DNA from: an uncultured Oscillospiraceae bacterium
Lineage (GTDB): Bacteria > Bacillota > Clostridia > Oscillospirales > Oscillospiraceae
NCBI GenBank assembly: GCA_905234625.1
Contig: CAJOIC010000033.1
Coordinates: 1 to 33,459 of the forward strand
Reading direction: 5' to 3'
Length of the DNA stretch: 33,459 nt
Below the pieces are notes generated by a model. The model was not told the DNA's origin, ran no database searches, and saw only the letters and a list, made by a program, of their open reading frames with translations. This document shows, piece after piece, positions 16,969 to 24,062 of the stretch. The position numbers were made by a program, and so were the translations under genes. How positions within the stretch are numbered: the first letter of the stretch is position 1; each line of letters opens with the position of its first letter.

Positions 16969-16997
16969 TTGCAAAACAACTGAGGATATTATACAAT
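16969..16997 (+). promoter_or_regulatory. Promoter of the first Tat flavoprotein gene
   Basis: TTGCAA (16969-16974) and TACAAT (16992-16997) are spaced by 17 bases, upstream of the flavoprotein start at 17064. The leader contains purine-rich AAAGGAA before the ATG. Confidence 0.7.
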
Positions 16998-17063
16998 ATA
17001 AAGGTCCATTAATCAAACACGTCCGGAGGCTCGGCCCCGGTCGGAAAGGGAAAGGAACATATC

Positions 17064-18779
17064 ATGAGCAAGCTCGACAAAAAAATCGCGCGGCGCGACT
17101 TTCTGAAGGGCGCCGGTGCGGCGACCATGGGCGTTGCGGCTGTCAGCGTGCTGGGGGGCGTTGCCTTGGCGGACGCGGAGCCTGACGCAGTTACCGCCGC
17201 CACCGCCGTAGCTGCGGAGCAGGAGTACAGCGCCCCTGTGGCCGGCGGCACGAAGTACACCACCTTCGCGAATCCGGATGAGATCGGCATCCTCCACACC
17301 GCCTCCTTTACAGCTGCGGCGGACGTGGTAGTAGTGGGAACCGGCATCGGCGGCATGATGGGCGCCATGATCCTGGCGGAGCAGGCTCCCGACGCGAAGA
17401 TCGTCCTTCTGGAGAAGAACGCCGACTGCGGCGGCTCCACCAACTACGCCGAGTGCAACACCCCCTCCGGCGGCGCCTCCGACCGCAAGGCGGCCTATAA
17501 GTCCGGCTATACCCAGGCCGCCGCCAGCAGCTATATCAAGGACCCCATCCTCATCGCCGAAATGTCCCTGGATCGGGGCAAGAACTCCGCCTGGCTCTTC
17601 ACGAAGCACAATATCGGCTGGAGCGGCATGTTCTATGAAGGCGGCAATGGCCGCATCCCCATCCAGAAGCTCCGGGCCGAGGTGGAGAGCGATCCCGCCT
17701 ATAAGAACATCGACCTGTACCTCAACTGCCGCGCCACCGCCCTGGTGGTGTCTGACGACGGCTACGAGGTCACCGGCATCCAGGTGAAGAACGCCGACGG
17801 TACCTATACCACCATCAGCTGCAAGGCGGTGCTCCTGGCCACCGGCGGCCTGTCCACGAACTTCGCCCTCCTGAGCTACTATACCGGCCAGGACGTGCAG
17901 GAGAAGTGCCATGGCTGGGGCGAGGGCCAGGACGGCGACGGTCACCTCCTGGTGGAGCAGACCGCCCACGGCCAGTGCAAGGGCATCACCGTGTCCAGCC
18001 TCTTCAACAATGTCAAGGGCTTCGAGTACGATTCCGCCCTGGGCGTAGCTGCCACGATGCAGCCCGCGAACCTCTATGTGAACCAGTACGGCCTGCGCTT
18101 CACCAGCGAGGCTATCAACGACACAGCCGCCTCCGGCAAGATGGTGGAGCTGGCGGGCAAGGTCTTCTCCATCATGGGCCAGGGCCTCATCTCCCACTTT
18201 GAGAACGGCGGCTGCACCCGTCACTATTCCCAGTTCTCCGACGCCCTGGTGGGCGCGCCCTGCGACCTGCAGAGCGAGTTTGTGAAATACGCTGACAACG
18301 AGAACGTCTGCAAGGCCGACATGATCCGGGAGCTGGCTCAGAAGATCGGCGTGGATCCGGACCGGCTGGAATCCACCGTGGAGCAGTACGAGGCCGACTG
18401 CGCTTCCGGCGAGGGAGACAGCTACTTCGGCAAGGCCGCGTCCTATATGATCCCTCTGGGGGAGGGACCTTACTACGCGCTGCGCCTGTCCTCCGGTGTC
18501 CTGAACACCAACGGCGGCATCCGCATCGACTATAACGCCAACGTCTGCGACCCCTATTACACCCCTATCAAGGGCCTGTTCGCCGCGGGCGTGTGCTGCT
18601 CCGGCTGGGACGGCGAGGTCTACGGCGGCGGCACCTGCCAGACCTCCGGCATGTGGGGCGGCTCCAAGGCGGCCCGGGTCATCGTGGAGGATTATCTGGG
18701 CGGCAAGGTGGCCGACGACTGGTTCGGTCCCGAGGAGTACGTCTCCGCGTCCGGCGAGGCCTCCGGCGGACCTTCGTGA
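17064..18779 (+). CDS. Tat-exported FAD-dependent reductase of the fumarate/urocanate-reductase superfamily (first)
   Basis: The 571-residue protein begins with a twin-arginine signal, ARRDFLKGAG, followed by a weakly hydrophobic core and a probable cleavage after ALA near residue 36. The FAD-binding fold starts at about residue 86, with GTGIGG (92-97) and the E of LLEKN. The end carries an FAD-contacting segment, GLFAAGVCCSG, then GGGTCQTSGMWGGSKAA. The C-terminal loop differs from the fumarate-reductase NRLGGN type, so the electron acceptor is probably another organic compound. There is no attached FMN-binding domain. Right after the signal, D41-T47 reads DAVTAAT, a near match to an ApbE flavinylation site. 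A terminator follows and an unlike paralogue converges on it. Confidence 0.9.
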   Translation: MSKLDKKIARRDFLKGAGAATMGVAAVSVLGGVALADAEPDAVTAATAVAAEQEYSAPVAGGTKYTTFANPDEIGILHTASFTAAADVVVVGTGIGGMMGAMILAEQAPDAKIVLLEKNADCGGSTNYAECNTPSGGASDRKAAYKSGYTQAAASSYIKDPILIAEMSLDRGKNSAWLFTKHNIGWSGMFYEGGNGRIPIQKLRAEVESDPAYKNIDLYLNCRATALVVSDDGYEVTGIQVKNADGTYTTISCKAVLLATGGLSTNFALLSYYTGQDVQEKCHGWGEGQDGDGHLLVEQTAHGQCKGITVSSLFNNVKGFEYDSALGVAATMQPANLYVNQYGLRFTSEAINDTAASGKMVELAGKVFSIMGQGLISHFENGGCTRHYSQFSDALVGAPCDLQSEFVKYADNENVCKADMIRELAQKIGVDPDRLESTVEQYEADCASGEGDSYFGKAASYMIPLGEGPYYALRLSSGVLNTNGGIRIDYNANVCDPYYTPIKGLFAAGVCCSGWDGEVYGGGTCQTSGMWGGSKAARVIVEDYLGGKVADDWFGPEEYVSASGEASGGPS

Positions 18780-18800
18780 TACGCAGAATACAGAAATGGC

Positions 18801-18830
18801 ACGGGAGCGGTCCGAAAGGACCGCTCCCGT
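18801..18830 (+). terminator. Terminator between the converging flavoprotein genes
   Basis: A thirteen-base-pair stem (ACGGGAGCGGTCC with its complement) closed by a GAAA loop is followed by TTCTG. It lies 21 bases after the first flavoprotein stop. Confidence 0.8.
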
Positions 18831-18858
18831 TTCTGATGTTCAGCAGGGTTTTGGATCG

Positions 18859-20820
18859 TCAATTATCATCGACTACGAACTGACCTGCCAGGCGGCCGTG
18901 GGTGCCCGCCATGCCGATGGAGTTGCCGGCGCAGGGGGTATTGTAGCCTGTGCCGTAGCGCCCGCCCAGGGAGTTGCCGCAGGTATAGAGGCCTTTGATG
19001 GGGTTGCCGTTCAGATCCGTGACGTTCAGGCGGTTGTTGGTCATGACGCCGGACATGGTGACCATGCTGACGCTGGCGCCGCCGCCGCCCACGGAGCCGG
19101 AGCAGGCATAGAAGGGACCCTCCTCCACGGGGATCATGGCCTCGGCGCGCTTGCCGAAGTCGGAGTCCACTCCCGCGTGGCACAGCTCATTGTAGCGCTT
19201 GACGCTCTCCACCACGTTGGGGACGATATCGTCGGAGTAGCCGATCATCTTCGCCAGCTCCTCGATGGTGTTGGCGCACATGACGCCGGCGCTCATGCGC
19301 TCCGCCACGGTGCAGCCCATGACGCTGCCCCGGCTGCCGGGCTGGATGGCGGCCATGCCGTCGATGATATCCTGATAGAACTGGGGACGTCCCGCGTTGG
19401 GACCGCCGTGCTCCAGGCCGCAGGCGCACAGGGCCTTCATCCAGTTCTTGTCCACGATGCAGCAGGCGATGCCCCGCTTCTGACGGGCGCAGGCGGTCTG
19501 CGCGCCGGTGACGTTGCCCTCGTTGCAGAAGCGCTTGCCCTCGGCGTTGAGCCAGAGCATGGAGTTGGTGCCCCAGGGACCGCCGGGGCCGCCGCCCAGG
19601 ACCATGGTGCCGCGGGGCGCGGGCTCCACGAAGCCGCCCGCCCAGCACATCATCTTGACGGAGGAGCCGTCCCGGCCGGAGGAATAGAACCGGTCCACGG
19701 AGCCGCCGGCGCGTTCGCTTCTCTCCATGTACTCGTTCAGCAGGGCCCAGCTCATCTCCTTGTTGCCGGCATAGTCGCCGCCGGCCATGACCACGCCCTT
19801 GCTGGTGTTCAGCTGGATGTACTCGCCGGTGGTATCGTCCTGGACGATGACGCCGGTGACGTCGCCGTCGTCGTTCTGCACCAGGACCACGCCGGAGGTG
19901 CCGTACATGAGCTCCGTACCGTAATCCCGGACGCACTTGTCAAGGCACGCCTGGTTCACCAGGGGGAGCTTGGAGTTGGCCGCAACACCCGCCACCATGT
20001 GATCGTTGTACTCTCCCATGAACTGGCAGGAGGCCGCCCAGGTCTTGGTGCCGGGCCAGATGGGATAGTCCTTGCGCAGGCAGTCGTAGATGTCCGCGCC
20101 GGAGGCCCACTTGTCATAGTCGAAGTTGGCCTGGATGATGAGCCAGCCGTCCTCGGTGTTGTCGTAGGTGTAGACCCTGGGGTCCACGCCCATCTCCTCG
20201 GCCACCTCCAGCATCCGGTCCATGGTGGGGCCGGAATTGTAGACGTACAGCCGGATGATCTCCGGGAAGACGCGGCCGCCGGAGCGGGTGACGAACTCGT
20301 CCACCACCTCGCCCAGATCATAGGGGCCGAAGCCCGCCTGCTCCACCTGGACCTTGGAGTTCCAGGCGCCGAAGTCCTCGCCGAACCAGGAGTGGGTGTC
20401 CTTGGGGTGCTTCTCCACGCCGATGACCTTCGCGCCCTTCTCTGCAGCGCCCAGCACCGCCTGGACGCCGGAGTGGCCCAGGCCGATGACTGCCACATCG
20501 CACTCGATGGTGCGGGCAATGGACAGAGAGCCGATCTCCGGGGCCTTGCCCAGCCAGTCGCCGGGACCGGAATAGCCCCATACGCGCTCGCCGGTGGTGA
20601 CCTCGCCCGGGGTCACCTCGCCGGAGCCGCCGCCGGAGGCTCCGCCCTGCCGGGAGCGGGGCTCCTCTTCCTCTACGGTGGCGCCGGAGACAGCGTCCGT
20701 CTCGCCGGAGGCGAAAACGCCCGTCCCCAGGATGCCCACGGCGGCCGCGCCCACGGTGGCCGCTCCGGCGCCCTTTAGAAAGTCACGCCGGGAGAGCATT
20801 TTCTTCTTCTTGTTTTCCAT
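18859..20820 (-). CDS. Tat-exported FAD-dependent reductase with an N-terminal flavinylation-like tag (second)
   Basis: The 653-residue protein has a twin-arginine signal, SRRDFLKGAG, with likely cleavage after VFA (residue 37). The mature start is SGETDAVSGATVEEEE: D42-T48 fits the ApbE flavinylation motif D-x-x-[S/T]-G-A-T. A Gly/Glu-rich linker leads to the FAD fold (GLGHSG at 113-118, E136) and a C-terminal cofactor segment GLYTCGNSLGGRYGTGYN, then PCAGNSIGMAGTHGRLAG. That ending resembles large reductase families of gut anaerobes (Eggerthella-type) acting on unsaturated organic acids; the substrate is not known. The ATG lies 37 bases after the S41-like gene, with AAGGAG upstream, so they form an operon. 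Confidence 0.9.
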   Translation of the reverse strand: MENKKKKMLSRRDFLKGAGAATVGAAAVGILGTGVFASGETDAVSGATVEEEEPRSRQGGASGGGSGEVTPGEVTTGERVWGYSGPGDWLGKAPEIGSLSIARTIECDVAVIGLGHSGVQAVLGAAEKGAKVIGVEKHPKDTHSWFGEDFGAWNSKVQVEQAGFGPYDLGEVVDEFVTRSGGRVFPEIIRLYVYNSGPTMDRMLEVAEEMGVDPRVYTYDNTEDGWLIIQANFDYDKWASGADIYDCLRKDYPIWPGTKTWAASCQFMGEYNDHMVAGVAANSKLPLVNQACLDKCVRDYGTELMYGTSGVVLVQNDDGDVTGVIVQDDTTGEYIQLNTSKGVVMAGGDYAGNKEMSWALLNEYMERSERAGGSVDRFYSSGRDGSSVKMMCWAGGFVEPAPRGTMVLGGGPGGPWGTNSMLWLNAEGKRFCNEGNVTGAQTACARQKRGIACCIVDKNWMKALCACGLEHGGPNAGRPQFYQDIIDGMAAIQPGSRGSVMGCTVAERMSAGVMCANTIEELAKMIGYSDDIVPNVVESVKRYNELCHAGVDSDFGKRAEAMIPVEEGPFYACSGSVGGGGASVSMVTMSGVMTNNRLNVTDLNGNPIKGLYTCGNSLGGRYGTGYNTPCAGNSIGMAGTHGRLAGQFVVDDN

Positions 20821-20857
20821 GCGATTCTCCTTTTTGATGGTGGTGTATTTTCAGTTC

Positions 20858-21997
20858 TTACTCAACGTAGTCAAGTGCCCGCTCCATGAGCACGTCCCGA
20901 CGGCATTCCTCCGGGGTCCAGGGGACGTACACGTCCGGCACGACGCCCTTGCCCAGCACACCCCGGCCTTCCCGGGCGGATTTGGTGACGGCGGTGGGCC
21001 AGGTGAGGACGAAGCGTTCGTCCAGCTCCAGAGACACGTCCCCGCAGAGGTCGATGGTGCCCAGGGTGGGCCGCCCCATGAGGACTGCCCCTGCGCGCTT
21101 GGCGGCGAGAGCCAGGGTCTCCGCGCCGTCCCGGGTCCAGGTGTCCGTCAGGACGATCACGGGCTTATCACCGAGGCCCCGGACCACCGTGCCGTCGTCA
21201 TCGTTCTCCGGAAGAAGCCCCCTGCCGGATTTCTCCCGCAGCTCGGTGATGAAGCCCTCCGCTCCCTCGACGCCCCGGAGCCCGGCGGCCTTCACCAGGC
21301 AGTTGAGCCGGGTGTAGTTCACGAAAAGCTCCGTGTCCGCAAGGGCCGACAGGGGGATGTCCTCCCGACAGACGCGGGACAGAATAGAGGGCAGCTCGTC
21401 CTCGTCGAAGTCCGGCACGTTCCGCAGGTCCAGGATGAGAGCCTTTTCCGTCTCGCGGATGCCGACTGCCGGGGCGGCGTCCGTCCTCGGCAGGCGGCGC
21501 AGCTCCAGCCGCTCCGTCGTACCGTCGGCATGGGTCACGTCCATGACCTGGGCCATCTTGAGGAGCCCATGCCAGTCCTCCCGCTCCGGCTCTCGGGCGT
21601 AGAAAAAATCCTTCTGGATGGACCTGCGCTGTCTGGCGGGGGAGGCGCCGTTTACGGCGGTGATCCGGTCCCCCACGGAGAGCCGGTCGTCCCCCGTCAC
21701 GGCGGTGATGTATAGGTCGTCCCCGTACCGCCGGGTGAAAAAACCCGGCTGCCAGGGGGCATACTCCGCCGAGGGACGCAGCGTGAGCCGCAGATGCCTG
21801 TCCCCGGTGCAGGCCAGCATCTGGCTGACATACCGGAGAAACAGAAGCTCGTCCAGCCGCCGGTCCTTCCACGCCTGGCCCACGGCTTGATTGTAGTATC
21901 GGGGATCGAGGCGGTCGCCTGTCAGCTCCGCGCCGGCATAGTCCCGGCGGAGGATCATCACGATCTCACCAAACAGCTCGTCAAAATTTTTACTCAT
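20858..21997 (-). CDS. S41 (C-terminal processing peptidase)-like protein, apparently inactive
   Basis: The 379-residue protein has the layout of an S41 peptidase: helical N-terminus (1-75), a PDZ-like segment with VGDRITAVNG (108-117), and a crotonase-like catalytic domain from about 184 (ALILDLRNVPDFDEDE). Where active enzymes have the nucleophile, as in SASASE, this one reads WTRDGAE with D290, and the GKG lysine of the GexTfGKG motif is replaced in GRPTLGTIDL. It therefore looks like a non-proteolytic relative. No signal peptide is seen. ATG at 21997 sits at the predicted transcription start; the ATG at codon 14 has GGTGAG six bases upstream and could be the true start. It is upstream of the second Tat reductase. 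Confidence 0.8.
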   Translation of the reverse strand: MSKNFDELFGEIVMILRRDYAGAELTGDRLDPRYYNQAVGQAWKDRRLDELLFLRYVSQMLACTGDRHLRLTLRPSAEYAPWQPGFFTRRYGDDLYITAVTGDDRLSVGDRITAVNGASPARQRRSIQKDFFYAREPEREDWHGLLKMAQVMDVTHADGTTERLELRRLPRTDAAPAVGIRETEKALILDLRNVPDFDEDELPSILSRVCREDIPLSALADTELFVNYTRLNCLVKAAGLRGVEGAEGFITELREKSGRGLLPENDDDGTVVRGLGDKPVIVLTDTWTRDGAETLALAAKRAGAVLMGRPTLGTIDLCGDVSLELDERFVLTWPTAVTKSAREGRGVLGKGVVPDVYVPWTPEECRRDVLMERALDYVE

Positions 21998-22003
21998 ACT
22001 CTC

Positions 22004-22032
22004 ATTATAATTAATAAACGGTTATTTGGCAA
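22004..22032 (-). promoter_or_regulatory. Promoter of the S41-like / second reductase operon
   Basis: On the minus strand TTGCCA (22027-22032) and TATAAT (22004-22009) are separated by 17 bases. Transcription would begin at about 21997, on the annotated start codon, so the mRNA may be leaderless or start at a later codon. Confidence 0.75.
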
Positions 22033-22053
22033 TGCAATTTGTATGTTTTTTTC

Positions 22054-22082
22054 TTGCGTGGGCACAGGTGGCGTGCTATGAT
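22054..22082 (+). promoter_or_regulatory. Promoter of the FMN-protein/tat operon
   Basis: TTGCGT (22054-22059) and an extended -10 TGCTATGAT (-10 at 22077-22082) are spaced by 17 bases. It is divergent from the promoter at 22004-22032, with the two -35 boxes only 21 bases apart, so a shared regulator is possible. Confidence 0.75.
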
Positions 22083-22123
22083 AAGGAAGTGAGAAAATAT
22101 CGAGAGTATGCAGGGTGCTGTGT

Positions 22124-23410
22124 ATGAAAACAGGATTCAGGAAAATTCTGCTTCAGCCCTATGTGATGCTGATGCTGGTGGCCATGGTCATGAGCTTCGC
22201 CATCGCCGGGGTCTACGCCGTCACGAAGGACACCATCGAAGCCGCCGCTCTGGAGGCCCAGGCCGCGGCGCGCACCGCCGTCATGCCAGAGGCCGCAGCC
22301 ATGGCGGAGCTGCCCCTGGGGGAGGACGATCCCGTGGATTACTGTTATGAGGCGTATGACGCCGCCGGGAACGTCGTCGGCTATGTGAGCCAGATCACGG
22401 TGGTGGGCTTCGGCGGGGAGATCGAGGTCACCGTGGGCATGGATATGACGGGCGCCATCACCGCTGTCTCCGTGGGTGGCTCGGACTTTTCCGAGACCTC
22501 CGGTCTGGGCGCAAAAACCCGGGAGCCCGGCTTCACGGAGCAGTTTTCCGGTAAGAGCGGGATGCTGGTGCTCAAACAGAATATCGACAGCGTCACCGGC
22601 GCGTCCGTCAGCTCCGGCGCGGTGGTCAGCGGCGTGAACAAGGCCGTGAGCTATATGTCCGCTCTCCTGCCCGAGGACCCGGACACCGCGGCGGAGGAGA
22701 TCCCTCTGACAGCGGAGCAGCTTCTCGCCCTGGGGGCGGAAAACCCCGTCTGGATGGGCGGAGGCTCCGGCATCGACGGCTGGTGGCGGACGGACGGCGG
22801 TTATATCGTCCGGGCTACGGGCTTCGGCGAGGGGCCCATCGTGGTGCTCATGGCCTTCGATAACGACGGTGTCGTCACCGGCATCGTCATCGGCGACGAG
22901 AATTTTATGGAGACCGAAGGCCGCGGAGACCGCGTGCTGGAGGATTGGTACAGAGCCCAGTTCCTGGGACGCAGCGGCGTCCAGGCCTACGGCGCCGGAC
23001 TGGACGCGATCTCCGGCGCCACGGTCACCTCCGATGCCACCCTGGCGGCCATCAACGCCTGCATGAGCTTCGACCCGGCTACGGGCATTTCGGCAGTATC
23101 GGCAGTGGAGGATACGCTTCCCGGCGAAGCCTCTGCGGAGACGGACGCCGTGACGGAGGCCTCCGTTCCCGAGAAGGAGACCACGGCGGAGCCCGTGTCG
23201 GCAGAGCCGGATGCGGTGACAGAGGCCTCCGTTCCCGAGGAGGAGGCGGTGTTGGTCACACCCAGTCCCACGTTTGCGCCGGCAGAGCCGGATGCGGTGA
23301 CGGAGGCGACCGTCCCGGAGGAGGAAGAGGCGCGGACCCCGCTGCCCAGGGTGTCCCTGGCGCCGCTGCCCACGCCGGACGCTGTGACCGAGGCGTCCGT
23401 TACGGAGTAA
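22124..23410 (+). CDS. Membrane-anchored protein with two FMN-binding domains and a tag-like tail
   Basis: The 428-residue product has one N-terminal membrane segment (about 9-34) and two FMN_bind domains of the RnfG/NqrC type, which receive FMN covalently from ApbE. The first domain ends in DSVTGASV (D155, acceptor S161) and the second in DAISGATV (D294, acceptor T300). The acidic, Pro-rich tail (about 335-428) repeats D-A-V-T-E-A-[S/T]-V four times, at D341, D363, D390 and D419. It probably carries electrons from membrane donors to extracytoplasmic reductases; that role is inferred from the family. ATG at 22124 has AGGG eight bases upstream; a GTG three codons earlier is an alternative. It heads the operon with tatB, tatA and tatC. 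Confidence 0.9.
   Translation: MKTGFRKILLQPYVMLMLVAMVMSFAIAGVYAVTKDTIEAAALEAQAAARTAVMPEAAAMAELPLGEDDPVDYCYEAYDAAGNVVGYVSQITVVGFGGEIEVTVGMDMTGAITAVSVGGSDFSETSGLGAKTREPGFTEQFSGKSGMLVLKQNIDSVTGASVSSGAVVSGVNKAVSYMSALLPEDPDTAAEEIPLTAEQLLALGAENPVWMGGGSGIDGWWRTDGGYIVRATGFGEGPIVVLMAFDNDGVVTGIVIGDENFMETEGRGDRVLEDWYRAQFLGRSGVQAYGAGLDAISGATVTSDATLAAINACMSFDPATGISAVSAVEDTLPGEASAETDAVTEASVPEKETTAEPVSAEPDAVTEASVPEEEAVLVTPSPTFAPAEPDAVTEATVPEEEEARTPLPRVSLAPLPTPDAVTEASVTE
23144..23407 (+). repeat. Four in-frame repeats coding DAVTEA[S/T]V in the FMN protein tail
   Basis: The repeats begin at 23144, 23210, 23291 and 23378 and code for DAVTEASV, DAVTEASV, DAVTEATV and DAVTEASV. The spacing is 22, 27 and 29 residues, with acidic and Pro-rich linkers. 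Synonymous codons differ between copies (gacgccgtgacg, gatgcggtgaca and others), which suggests selection on the protein rather than a recent DNA duplication. Confidence 0.85.
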
Positions 23411-23423
23411 GGGAGGCGAGCGC

Positions 23424-23825
23424 ATGGGAGCGAGACTGGGATGGGGCGAGGTCGTCATCATCCTCATCATCGCCCTGATCGTGCTGGGGCCGGACAAACT
23501 GCCCCAGGCAGGGCGCGCCCTGGGCAAGGCCGTGCGGGGCGTGAAGAAATATATCCGCGAGGCCACCCAGGAGCTGGAGGACTTCGACGAGCTCAAGGAC
23601 ATCAAGGAGGACGTGGAGGGTATCCGGAAGGATCTGCGCACCATGGGCCGGGACCTTGAAAAATCCGTCGCCGAGGAGACGGAGGCCCTGGAGCGGGAGG
23701 CGGAAGCGGCGGCGGAGGAGATCCGCACCGCCGTGGAGAAGGAACCGGAGCCGGACCCGGCCCCGGAAGAAACAGAAAACGGACCGGCTGACGAGGCCGG
23801 CGTGAATACACAGGAGGAAACTTAA
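23424..23825 (+). CDS. tatB: Twin-arginine translocase subunit, TatB-like
   Basis: This 133-residue protein has the short N-terminal membrane helix with E9 (GWGEVVIILIIALIVLGP), then a hinge and amphipathic helix (LPQAGRALGKAVRGVKKY). The LGPDKLP hinge and long coiled, charged C-terminal region favour a TatB-like role (cargo binding with TatC) over pore-forming TatA. GGGAGG precedes the ATG, 13 bases after the FMN-protein stop. Many Clostridia have no Tat system, so its linkage to Tat-signal flavoproteins here is informative. Confidence 0.85.
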   Translation: MGARLGWGEVVIILIIALIVLGPDKLPQAGRALGKAVRGVKKYIREATQELEDFDELKDIKEDVEGIRKDLRTMGRDLEKSVAEETEALEREAEAAAEEIRTAVEKEPEPDPAPEETENGPADEAGVNTQEET

Positions 23826-24062
23826 ATGAAAGCTGGAATATGGGAACTTTTGATCGTTCTGGCCATCGCGCTTCTGATCTTCGGACCGAAGGCCCTGCCG
23901 AAGCTGGGGAAATCCCTGGGCAAGACCGTGGGCAACTTCAAGAAGGGCCTCGGCGAAGACGATGAGGATGACGACGAGGACGAAAAGCCCAGAAAGTCGA
24001 CCAAGGCCGCGGCGGAGGAGACCGCCGAGGATGAGAAGAAGCCCTACGACCCCGAGCGTTGA
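23826..24062 (+). CDS. tatA: Twin-arginine translocase subunit TatA
   Basis: The 78-residue product has the TatA layout: helix WELLIVLAIALLIFGP with E7, then the amphipathic PKLGKSLGKTVGNFKKG, and an acidic tail (EDDEDDDEDEK). It is shorter than its neighbour, consistent with the pore-forming role. The ATG directly follows the tatB stop, with AGGAGG upstream. Its stop overlaps the TTG start of tatC. Confidence 0.9.
   Translation: MKAGIWELLIVLAIALLIFGPKALPKLGKSLGKTVGNFKKGLGEDDEDDDEDEKPRKSTKAAAEETAEDEKKPYDPER

Noticed and set aside
18796-20778. 660-codon plus-strand frame opposite the second Tat reductase
   Set aside because: Mirror frame of a well-supported gene; Ala/Gly/His/Asp-rich, with no domain pattern.
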